Shown piece after piece: positions 19,310 through 27,368 of a stretch of DNA of 64,000 nucleotides (positions within the stretch are counted from its first letter, which is position 1; each line of letters begins with the position of its first letter). Location of the stretch: contig NZ_LMTZ01000024.1 in the NCBI RefSeq assembly GCF_001456025.1, positions 48,470-112,469 on the forward strand, in the 5' to 3' direction. Both the position numbers and the translations under genes were made by a program. The notes beneath the pieces are model-generated. The model had not been told where the DNA came from and did no database searches. It saw only the letters and a program-made list of their open reading frames with translations. The DNA comes from Mastigocoleus testarum BC008. GTDB taxonomy: Bacteria > Cyanobacteriota > Cyanobacteriia > Cyanobacteriales > Nostocaceae.

Positions 19310-20566
19310 ATGCAAATATCTGAGAAAGTTGTGGAGACCTCAGTAAAAAAAGCAATTGTCATTGGAGGTGGTATTGCTGGCTTGACCTTCGCACGTGCTT
19401 GTCTTGATATGGGTATAGAAGTTGAACTATACGAAAAGCGTCAATTGGATGAAATGCTTTCTGGACCAGGAGGTATTTTTATTCAAAGAAATGCAATGCG
19501 AGTTTATAAACTCCTGTGGGAAGGAAGAATTTATCAACGCTTGTACGAACAGGGAGGTAAAATTCTAAGTGGTGGTTTTTCCAGTAAAAAAGCAACTCTC
19601 CTGTATGTTAATACTCCAAAATTTGTCGGGGAAGAAGATCTAGGCGTATGTCTTCTGAGACCTAAACTGCAACAAATTTTGTACGAGACATTACCTGAAG
19701 ATACAGTAAAAACAGGCTTTAACTTCTCGCATTTTGAGGATAATGGGGAAAATGTAAAAGTTTACTTTGAGGATGGTAGCACAGCGACAGGAGATATTTT
19801 AGTAGGTGCTGATGGTCTTTACTCCAAAGTACGCGCTCGCCTAAATGGTACTGAAAAGCAACAAGAGCCATTGTACAGTGGTATGTGTTGCTGGAGGGGA
19901 TATTTCAACAGTTCGAAGGTAACACTAGATGAAAGATATAGTTGGATGGAATACTGGGGACGGGGAAATCGCTTTGGATATTTTGATGTGGGAGGAGGAG
20001 AATATTCCTTCTACGGTTTTAATAATAGCGAACCTGGCGGTAATGATGACAAGGTTGGTGGAAAACTCAAAGCTTTGCAGTTACTGTTTTCTGATTATGC
20101 TGAACCCGTACCAAGTATTATTCAGACTTTAGATGAAAGCACAATTTATCGAGATGATATTTTTGATCGGGAACCTTTGGGTGTTGAGTGGGGAAGAGGT
20201 AGAGTAACTTTAATTGGAGATGCAGCACATCCCTTCCAACCCAATCTCGGTCAGGGAGGTTGCATGGGTATAGAAGATGCATTTGAACTTGCAAAAGTAC
20301 TTACTTTCACATCAGATGATAAGCAAGTTCCATCAGTATTACGTCAATTCGAAAGTCAACGCAGTCCAAGGGTAGATCGTGTCTTTACTGTTTCCCGTCA
20401 GGTAGGAAATCTGGGACAAAGCAGTTCTGTAATGGGATGTTTCTTCCGCAACTGGATTTATAAATTAACTCCCACTTGGTTAGCAGATTTACAGTTTAAA
20501 TGGTTATTTGACTACCAACCTTCATGGGATCATAACTCCTATCCTGGTGAAAATTTATCTAATTAA
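19310..20566 (+). CDS. FAD-dependent monooxygenase (PHBH/zeaxanthin-epoxidase-like)
   Basis: A 418-residue group A flavin monooxygenase. It has the N-terminal dinucleotide motif AIVIGGGIAGL (15-25), the acidic ribose contact in VELYEKR, the DG motif LVGADGLYSKVR (about 161-172) and the second FAD motif LIGDAAHPFQPNLGQGG (about 301-317). It hydroxylates or epoxidises an aromatic or conjugated substrate with NAD(P)H and O2. It is divergent from hemE and could be coregulated with the tetrapyrrole run; a role there is inference. GGAGAAACCA precedes the ATG. Confidence 0.9.
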   Translation: MQISEKVVETSVKKAIVIGGGIAGLTFARACLDMGIEVELYEKRQLDEMLSGPGGIFIQRNAMRVYKLLWEGRIYQRLYEQGGKILSGGFSSKKATLLYVNTPKFVGEEDLGVCLLRPKLQQILYETLPEDTVKTGFNFSHFEDNGENVKVYFEDGSTATGDILVGADGLYSKVRARLNGTEKQQEPLYSGMCCWRGYFNSSKVTLDERYSWMEYWGRGNRFGYFDVGGGEYSFYGFNNSEPGGNDDKVGGKLKALQLLFSDYAEPVPSIIQTLDESTIYRDDIFDREPLGVEWGRGRVTLIGDAAHPFQPNLGQGGCMGIEDAFELAKVLTFTSDDKQVPSVLRQFESQRSPRVDRVFTVSRQVGNLGQSSSVMGCFFRNWIYKLTPTWLADLQFKWLFDYQPSWDHNSYPGENLSN

Positions 20567-20693
20567 GTTAGAGGAAAGTGTGAGGAGTGTGGGGAATTTG
20601 GGAGACGTGGGAAGAAAAGGAGAAATTTTTATCAGTTATCTCAGAGTAAGAAAGGAGTAACTACCATTTCCTATCCCCTATTATTTTCATCTT

Positions 20694-20893
20694 CCATTAC
20701 CCATTACCCATTACCCATTACTGTGCGCTGTGTACACTTACGTGTCCCGCTTTGCTAACGCGCCCCGCTTCGCTAACATTACTTATTACTTATTACTTAT
20801 TACTTATTACTTATTACTTATTACTTATTACTTATTACTTATTACTTATTACTTGTTACTTGTTACTTGTTACTTATTACTTATTACTCATTA
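20694..20893. repeat. Short tandem repeat region (heptamers)
   Basis: First a few ATTACCC units (about 20694-20721). After a GC-richer insert, about 16 near-perfect heptamers of the TTACTTA type run to 20893. This is a classic cyanobacterial STRR. It fills the space between the convergent FAD monooxygenase and the GST-like gene and ends within a few bases of the latter's stop codon. Confidence 0.9.
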
Positions 20894-20897
20894 CTCA

Positions 20898-21590
20898 TCA
20901 TTCCCGACGTCTCCCCTGACCAAATAAAATCTTTTTGGACTCTTCAGTGACGGTTGATTGTGTATTTATTTCTGCAGCTTTAGCATAAGCTTTTTGGACA
21001 GCAGGACGTGCTTTTATTACTTCAAACCATCGCTTAACATGGGGAAAATCATTCAGGTCTTGTTGTTGTCTTTCGTGGGGGACAATCCATGGATAAGCAG
21101 CCATATCTGCAATTGAATATTCCCCTGCAATAAATTCTCGGTCGGTAAGTTGTTCGTCTAAAACACCATATAGACGCTCTGTTTCTTTGACATACCTATT
21201 AATTGCATAGGAAATTTTTTCCGGTGCGTAGGTGACAAAGTGATGATTTTGACCGAGCATCGGTCCTAGTCCGCCCATTTGCCAAAATAACCATTCCATT
21301 GTTTGAGTTTTTCGACGCAGGTCTGTGGGTAGAAATTTTCCAGTTTTCTCCGCCAAGTATTGTAATATGGCACCGGACTCAAAAACACTGATGGGCTCAC
21401 CACCGTCAACAGGGTTGCGATCGATAATTGCGGGTATTTTATTGTTAGGGGAAATCTTTAAAAAATCAGCTTCAAACTGTGCTCCTGTAGAGATATTTAC
21501 AGGTTTGATCGTGTAGTTCAATTCAGCTTCTTCTAAAAAAATTGTAATTTTATGTCCGTTGGGAGTTGTCCAATAATAAAGCTCTATCAT
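20898..21590 (-). CDS. Glutathione S-transferase-like protein (YfcG/nu-class type)
   Basis: A 230-residue two-domain GST. It has a thioredoxin-fold N-terminus (MIELYYWTTPNGHKITIFLEE), a cis-proline region NNKIPAI and the glutathione gamma-Glu contact FESGAILQYLAEK. The alpha-helical C-terminal domain includes FIAGEYSIADMAAYPW. The start TTPNGHK is characteristic of the YfcG/YghU group, which act as disulfide-bond reductases or peroxidases. The stop codon adjoins the STRR. Relation to the tetrapyrrole locus is only positional. Confidence 0.88.
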   Translation of the reverse strand: MIELYYWTTPNGHKITIFLEEAELNYTIKPVNISTGAQFEADFLKISPNNKIPAIIDRNPVDGGEPISVFESGAILQYLAEKTGKFLPTDLRRKTQTMEWLFWQMGGLGPMLGQNHHFVTYAPEKISYAINRYVKETERLYGVLDEQLTDREFIAGEYSIADMAAYPWIVPHERQQQDLNDFPHVKRWFEVIKARPAVQKAYAKAAEINTQSTVTEESKKILFGQGRRRE

Positions 21591-21682
21591 GTTTTAAAAT
21601 TTCCCCAAGAAGGTGTTTATGAATCAAAAATAAAAAATGTTGAAACAATTATACGCCTATTTGATATTCACATTGATTGGTC

Positions 21683-21708
21683 AGGGCGCACCGATGTGCG
21701 CTCCTACA
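21683..21708. terminator. GC-rich hairpin between malQ and the GST gene
   Basis: The stretch GGGCGCACCGATGTGCGCTCC can fold on itself (GCGCAC/GTGCGC) about 20 bp beyond the malQ stop. It resembles the dispersed GCGC-type palindromes of cyanobacterial spacers and may terminate malQ transcription. Confidence 0.4.
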
Positions 21709-21728
21709 AAATAAATTAACGTCTCAAC

Positions 21729-23246
21729 TTATCTCTTATAAAGTTGAGTCATTTCCAACAATCGTTGACTCAACTCAGAAGTTAATAAATTAGAACCGGT
21801 ATAACGCCAACGCCAGTTACCAGGAATAACACTAGGATCGTTCATCCGTGCCGAATTATCTAAGCCTAAAATGTCCTGTAATGGTAAAACAGCCAAGTCT
21901 CCCACGGAAGCTAAAGCCATACGAATAAATTCCCAGTTGATTTCTTTAACATCTTCTGGGGAGTCATAACCCAAGTACTTTGCTACATGTTGTTTCTCAG
22001 CCTCACCAGTTGTTTGCCACCAACCAACAGCTGTATCGTTATCGTGGGTACCGGGATAAACTACACAGTTGGGAATGTAATTATGGGGTAAATAAGGATT
22101 ATCAGCATCCCCACCAAAAGCAAATTGCAAGATACGCATTCCTGGAAAATCAAAGCGATCGCGCAATTCTTCAACTTCGGGAGTAATAATCCCCAAATCT
22201 TCCGCCATTACTGGTAAACTACCCAAACTATTACCCAAGGTTTCAAAAAATTCCGCACCGGGAGCTAGTACCCATTCACCATTAATTGCGGTTTCTTCGC
22301 CAGCTTTTACGCGCCAATAAGCTTCAAATCCCCGGAAATGATCGATCCTGACGATGTCCACATATTGTAATGTGGCACGAAAACGTTCGATCCACCAAGC
22401 ATATTTAGTTTCCTTTAATTTATCCCAGTCGTAAACTGGATTACCCCACAATTGACCTGTAGCACTAAAGTAATCGGGTGGTACCCCAGCAATATATGCC
22501 GATTCTAGGGTTTCAGGATCTAATTGGAAAATTTCTGGGTTTGCCCATACATCCGAACTATTGTGGCACACATAAATCGATATGTCCCCAACTATTTGAA
22601 TATTTTTATCATTGGCATATTTTCTAAGTTCTTTCCACTGCTCAAAGAACTTAAATTGTAAGAACTTACGGTATAAAATCTGGTCTTTTAGTTCTTCATT
22701 TTTGGCTTTGAGAGCATCGGGAACGCGACGTGCAACACTTTTATCCCAATAATTCCAGGCTTTATATTCGTTTGCCTCTAATAGAGACATAAATAATACA
22801 TAGTCATCTAACCAAGCCGACTGTGACTGACAAAAGTCTTCAAATTCGGGATTAGATTTTTCAGCTAAAGATTGCCCAAATCGTTGATAAGCTAGTTTAA
22901 GGATTTGAGTTTTGTGGGGAATCGCCTCATCAAAGTTAACCCGTTGGGGATTATCTTGAGCACTTGGAGATAGGGGGATTAATTCATCTTGATTCAGTAA
23001 CCCTTCTGTAACCAACTGTTCCAAACTAATCATCAGGGGATTGCCTGCAAAGGCGCTGAAATTCATTGTGTAGGGAGAATGTTCGTATCCTGTCGGTCCC
23101 AAAGGCAGAATTTGCCATAATTTTTGACCGCTATTCGCCAGGAAATCGATAAATTCATATGCGGATTCTCCTAGATCGCCAATACCATGATGGCTAGGTA
23201 AAGAAGTTGGATGTAACAAAATTCCACTGGCTCTGGGAAAACTCAT
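21729..23246 (-). CDS. malQ: 4-alpha-glucanotransferase (amylomaltase)
   Basis: A GH77 enzyme that transfers alpha-1,4-glucan segments during glycogen/maltodextrin turnover. Seen: PRASGILLHPTSLPSHHGIG at the N-terminus, nucleophile Asp in VRIDHFRGFEAYW, acid/base Glu in VMAEDLGIITPEVE, and GTHDNDTAVGWW. I start at the ATG at 23246 (505 aa, AGGA upstream, conserved MSFPRASGI). An upstream in-frame start at 23282 would add 12 residues unlike the family. Divergent from the trehalose synthase-maltokinase gene, consistent with shared maltose/glycogen metabolism. Confidence 0.95.
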   Translation of the reverse strand: MSFPRASGILLHPTSLPSHHGIGDLGESAYEFIDFLANSGQKLWQILPLGPTGYEHSPYTMNFSAFAGNPLMISLEQLVTEGLLNQDELIPLSPSAQDNPQRVNFDEAIPHKTQILKLAYQRFGQSLAEKSNPEFEDFCQSQSAWLDDYVLFMSLLEANEYKAWNYWDKSVARRVPDALKAKNEELKDQILYRKFLQFKFFEQWKELRKYANDKNIQIVGDISIYVCHNSSDVWANPEIFQLDPETLESAYIAGVPPDYFSATGQLWGNPVYDWDKLKETKYAWWIERFRATLQYVDIVRIDHFRGFEAYWRVKAGEETAINGEWVLAPGAEFFETLGNSLGSLPVMAEDLGIITPEVEELRDRFDFPGMRILQFAFGGDADNPYLPHNYIPNCVVYPGTHDNDTAVGWWQTTGEAEKQHVAKYLGYDSPEDVKEINWEFIRMALASVGDLAVLPLQDILGLDNSARMNDPSVIPGNWRWRYTGSNLLTSELSQRLLEMTQLYKR

Positions 23247-23532
23247 GACAAATTCCTGATACTGATTTGCGTTGGAAGACACTAATTTACTTATGAGGTT
23301 TTAGGCATTCAATCGTCAACCCCTTAAGGGTGAGGTTAATGTCCGTGAAGAAATCCTTTCACCACCAAATAAGTACTTATACCCTTGACAGTTAATATTT
23401 TGTATTTGAATGCAATGCCGGTACAACCACAAAACTTTAAATTAATCAAGCACAGTTGATAACAATTAATTCCAAGCAGCAATTGTGCTTTGTAAAATAG
23501 CGTATGGGAATAAGGCAGTAGATATTACGATT

Positions 23533-26500
23533 ATGCAAAATCCATTATTAAAAGACGACCCCCTTTGGTTTAAAGATGCAGTAATTTATGAGGTTCCGGT
23601 ACGTGCTTACGCGGATAGTGATGGTGATGGTATCGGAGATTTTCGCGGTTTAACGTCCAAGTTAGATTATCTTCAAGATTTGGGAGTTACAGCAATTTGG
23701 CTATTACCCTTTTTCCCCTCACCATTACGGGATGATGGTTATGATATTGCTGATTACACCAGTGTTAACCCAATCTACGGCAATTTAGAAGATTTTAAAG
23801 CTTTTTTAAATGCTGCTCACCAACGGGGTATTCGGGTAATTATCGAACTGATTGTTAACCATACTTCCGACCAACATCCTTGGTTTAAAAGAGCACGTAG
23901 AGCCCCTGCAGGTAGCGCAGAAAGAAATTTTTATGTTTGGAGTGAAAATCCAGAGAGATATTCGGAAGCGCGGATTATTTTCCAGGACTTTGAAAATTCT
24001 AACTGGGCATGGGATCCTGTAGCTAAGGCTTATTATTGGCACCGTTTTTACTCTCATCAACCAGATTTAAACTTTGAAAGCCCTGAAGTACAGAAAGCCC
24101 TATTTGAGGTGGTTGATTTCTGGTTAGAAATGGGTGTGGATGGATTGCGTTTAGACGCTGTCCCCTATCTATACGAACTGGAAGGGACTAACTGCGAAAA
24201 TTTAGACGAAACCCACGCTTTCTTGAAAAAACTGCGATCGCACATCGATCATAAATTTCCCAACCGGATGTTGCTCGCTGAAGCCAATCAATGGCCTGAG
24301 GACGCAGTAGAGTATTATGGTGCAGGGGATGAGTGCCATATGAATTTCCATTTTCCCCTAATGCCACGTTTATTTATGGCTATTCAGCAGGAAGATAGTT
24401 TTCCTATTACTGATATTTTGCAACAAACGCCATCAATTCCCGATAACTGTCAGTGGGCGTTATTTTTACGCAATCACGATGAGTTAACTTTGGAAATGGT
24501 CAGCGATGAAGACCGAGATTATATGTATCGGGTTTATGCGCAAGACCCCCAAGCTCGGTTAAATTTGGGTATCCGCAGAAGGTTAGCGCCTTTGTTGGGT
24601 AATAACCAACGTCAAATAAAGTTGATGAATGCTTTGTTAATGTCCTTACCCGGAACTCCCGTACTTTACTACGGTGATGAAATCGGGATGGGGGATAATA
24701 TCTACTTGGGCGATCGCAATGGTGTGAGAACTCCAATGCAGTGGAGCGCTGATCGCAATGCTGAATTTAGTAAGGGAAATCCCCAGAGGTTATACGCACC
24801 GGTAATTATTGAACCGGAATATCACTACGAAGCAATTAATGTTGAAGCCCAACGAGAAAATTCTAATTCTTTGTGGTGGTGGACGAAGCGTTTATTAGCA
24901 ACTAGAGCCCGTTTCCAAGCTTTTGGTCGGGGTACATTTGAGTTTTTGTATCCAGAAAATCGCAAGGTATTAGCTTTTACTCGTACCTATAACGGCGAAC
25001 ATATTTTAGTTGTTGCGAACCTATCCCGATTTGTACAGACGGTAGAATTGGATTTATCGGGATTTAACGATATGGTTCCAGTGGAAATTTTTGGACGTAC
25101 CCAATTTCCTCCCATTGGTGACGACCTTTATTTCTTGAGTTTAGCTCCCCATACCTTCTATTGGTTTACTCTCCAATTACAACCAAGTCTTACCTGTGGA
25201 GTACGGGGTTACACTGAACCGTCCCTATTAGAAATTAACGAATCTTGGCACAATGTATTTAATAAACCTGAAACTAGGGTTGCTTTAGAATCTGTTTTAT
25301 CTGATTATCTATGTAGTTATCCTTGGTTTGGTGGTAAAAGTCGGGTTATTCAATCAGCCCAAATTCGCGAAACTTTTCCTTTATCCTTCCGTAATAGTCA
25401 AATCGAGATAATTTTATTACAAATTAACTATACCGAAGGCGATCCAGAAACCTACGTCGTTCCTATGGCTTATGAAGCAGGTAGTAAGGGTAAAGACCGC
25501 TTAGAAAACAATCCAGAACAGGTTATTGCTCAAATTAAACTCCGGGACAAAGATGAAGTTGGGGTTTTATTTGATGCTTTTGGCGATCAAGAATTTCTTG
25601 ATTTCCCCTTAGATATAATCGCCCAAGGACATACCTACAAAGGTAACATCGGGGAACTCGCAGCAACCCAAACAGAAGCATTTAAAGAATTATTTGGTAA
25701 TGAAAAAGATGCTGCAGGTGATACTAATTTAGAACCACGTTTACTAGGTGGTGAATATAGTAATAGTGCAATAATTTATGGCGATCGCTTTTTCTTTAAA
25801 CTGTTCCGTAAGGTAGAAGAAGGAAGTAACCCAGATTTTGAAGTTGGTTGTTTTCTCACAAAGAGTTCTACTAACAAAGGTATACCCCAACCAGAACACT
25901 TTGCAGCGATCGCAGGTGCTTTAGAATATCGTCGTCGCGGAAGTCATCCAATTACCCTAGGAATTTTACGCCAATATATTCCCGATATTACTGATGGTTG
26001 GGAATATAGTTTAGATACCCTGCGGGACTTTTTCGAGCAGGTAATGGTCAAATTAAATGATGATGTTGAAATTCCCATTCCGCCATCATCTCTAGTAGAA
26101 GCCTTAAAAGTCAAAATCCCCGATCTAGCTTATGAGTTAATGGGGTCTTATTTGCGTTCTGCTCAATTATTAGGACAACGTACCGCAGAATTACACATGG
26201 CTTTAGCTTCAGCAGATGAGGAAGATACGGAATTTGCTGCTGAAACATTTTCTACATTTTACCAGCGCTCGATTTATCAGTATATGCGTAACCAAGCAGG
26301 TCAGGCGCTATTATTACTGAAAAAACAATTGGGTCATCTTAATTCTGACATTCAACCCCTTGCTCAAACAGTACTTAACAGTAAAGAATTACTTTTGGAT
26401 AGATTCAAAAAAATCTTGAATCAAAAAATTAGCGCTATGCGGACGCGCTGTCATGGTAATTACTCCCTCAAAGATGTACTTTACACCGGTAAAGATTTTA

Positions 26501-26919
26501 TAATTATCGATTTTGAAGGGGAAGTTTCCCGTCCTTTAAGCGAACGTCGTATGAAGCGATCGCCTTTGCGTGATGTTGCGGCTATGCTAGAGTCTTTTTA
26601 TTACGCCAGCTGCATCGGTTTGCGTAATGAAAAGGAAAGCGGTTTAATTCGTCCGGATAATTTGGCGTCGATGGAAAACTGGACTCAATTTATGCACACT
26701 TGGTCTGGAGTAGCATTTCTGCAATCCTATATGGAATTAACTGCAAATGCACCGTTCCTTCCCCAAGATCCCGCAGAATTGCAAGTATTGCTTGATGCTT
26801 TTGTGTTAGAGAAAGCTATTCTTGATTTGGATTACGAACTTAAGAATCGTCCCGATATGGTGGAAATTCCTTTGGAGCGGTTGTTTGATTTGTTGGAGTC
26901 GAGTAACGGTAACTATTAA
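23533..26919 (+). CDS. treS: Trehalose synthase-maltokinase fusion (TreS-Mak)
   Basis: About 1128 residues. The N-terminal GH13 domain interconverts maltose and trehalose: WFKDAVIYEVPVRAYADSDG, nucleophile Asp in GLRLDAVPYLYE, acid/base Glu in LLAEANQWPED, and LRNHDELTLEM. From about residue 620 follows a maltokinase domain with YPWFGGKSR, nucleotide lysine in FFFKLFRKVE, catalytic HGNYSLKDVLY and metal-binding IIDFEGE. The kinase makes maltose-1-phosphate, a donor for GlgE-type glucan synthesis. I place the start at the ATG at 23533 (MQNPLLKDDPLWFKD); the frame is open 16 codons upstream without family similarity. Confidence 0.94.
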   Translation: MQNPLLKDDPLWFKDAVIYEVPVRAYADSDGDGIGDFRGLTSKLDYLQDLGVTAIWLLPFFPSPLRDDGYDIADYTSVNPIYGNLEDFKAFLNAAHQRGIRVIIELIVNHTSDQHPWFKRARRAPAGSAERNFYVWSENPERYSEARIIFQDFENSNWAWDPVAKAYYWHRFYSHQPDLNFESPEVQKALFEVVDFWLEMGVDGLRLDAVPYLYELEGTNCENLDETHAFLKKLRSHIDHKFPNRMLLAEANQWPEDAVEYYGAGDECHMNFHFPLMPRLFMAIQQEDSFPITDILQQTPSIPDNCQWALFLRNHDELTLEMVSDEDRDYMYRVYAQDPQARLNLGIRRRLAPLLGNNQRQIKLMNALLMSLPGTPVLYYGDEIGMGDNIYLGDRNGVRTPMQWSADRNAEFSKGNPQRLYAPVIIEPEYHYEAINVEAQRENSNSLWWWTKRLLATRARFQAFGRGTFEFLYPENRKVLAFTRTYNGEHILVVANLSRFVQTVELDLSGFNDMVPVEIFGRTQFPPIGDDLYFLSLAPHTFYWFTLQLQPSLTCGVRGYTEPSLLEINESWHNVFNKPETRVALESVLSDYLCSYPWFGGKSRVIQSAQIRETFPLSFRNSQIEIILLQINYTEGDPETYVVPMAYEAGSKGKDRLENNPEQVIAQIKLRDKDEVGVLFDAFGDQEFLDFPLDIIAQGHTYKGNIGELAATQTEAFKELFGNEKDAAGDTNLEPRLLGGEYSNSAIIYGDRFFFKLFRKVEEGSNPDFEVGCFLTKSSTNKGIPQPEHFAAIAGALEYRRRGSHPITLGILRQYIPDITDGWEYSLDTLRDFFEQVMVKLNDDVEIPIPPSSLVEALKVKIPDLAYELMGSYLRSAQLLGQRTAELHMALASADEEDTEFAAETFSTFYQRSIYQYMRNQAGQALLLLKKQLGHLNSDIQPLAQTVLNSKELLLDRFKKILNQKISAMRTRCHGNYSLKDVLYTGKDFIIIDFEGEVSRPLSERRMKRSPLRDVAAMLESFYYASCIGLRNEKESGLIRPDNLASMENWTQFMHTWSGVAFLQSYMELTANAPFLPQDPAELQVLLDAFVLEKAILDLDYELKNRPDMVEIPLERLFDLLESSNGNY

Positions 26920-26971
26920 TTGGTATTTCCAGTTAATTATTTCCCAGACGCAATATTAATTAAATGATGAT

Positions 26972-26999
26972 GTAGAGACGTAGCATGCTACGTCTCCAC
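26972..26999. repeat. Dispersed GTAGAGACG palindrome
   Basis: A 28-bp near-perfect palindrome starting GTAGAGACGTAGCA and closing with its complement apart from one base. It lies 53 bp after the treS stop, and a similar element is found inside the next gene at 31846-31873. Confidence 0.85.
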
Positions 27000-27092
27000 C
27001 AATGTCTTGTGGGTAATGCACAATTAATATTTTCCCCGCACATATAGCGCTACATGATGTCGAGAAGGAGGAGGTCACATCATGGATAAGTT

Positions 27093-27222
27093 ATATCATG
27101 TCCGCTTAATTACTTATGAAAAAATATGTTTGTTTGTAGTAGCGCTTTAGCGCCATAGTAAAGATATTGGCGCTCAAGCGCTACTACGAACCTTATCGTA
27201 AGTGTTTTACCGGACATGATAT
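27093..27222. repeat. Nested inverted repeat, MITE-like
   Basis: Outer arms ATATCATGTCCG (27093-27104) and CGGACATGATAT (27211-27222) enclose a strong inner hairpin whose 20-bp arms begin GTAGTAGCGCTTTAGCG (27136-27155) and end CAAGCGCTACTAC (27168-27187). There is no coding capacity. It could be a small non-autonomous element. Confidence 0.6.
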
Positions 27223-27368
27223 CACATATTTTGGGGGGGGAATAAGCTCTTAAAGTCCCCCAGTATTAGGGGATTTAGGGGGCTATGCACAAATGACTTT
27301 TAATAATGACTTTTAATTTTTGACTTACTATACCCGAGAAGGCTTACGCTAATGACTTGCGCGCAGCG

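Larger units (their letters stand above)
26920..27368. other. Intergenic region rich in palindromes
   Basis: 449 bases without a gene, between convergent treS and the 2060-residue CHAT/STAND gene. It holds a GTAGAGACG-type palindrome (26972-26999), a nested inverted repeat (27093-27222), and a G-tract followed by a CCCCCAGTATTAGGGGG-like direct/inverted motif near 27255-27285. Confidence 0.7.

Noticed and set aside
20764..20893. CRISPR-like appearance of tandem repeats
   Set aside because: Units are 7 bp with no spacers; no cas genes in the window. The same holds for the arrays at 50.5, 53.0 and 60.2 kb.
20730..20927. Plus-strand frame of 65 codons in the heptamer array
   Set aside because: It is the translation of TTACTTA repeats (YYLLLIT repeated) and overlaps the GST gene end; not a real protein.
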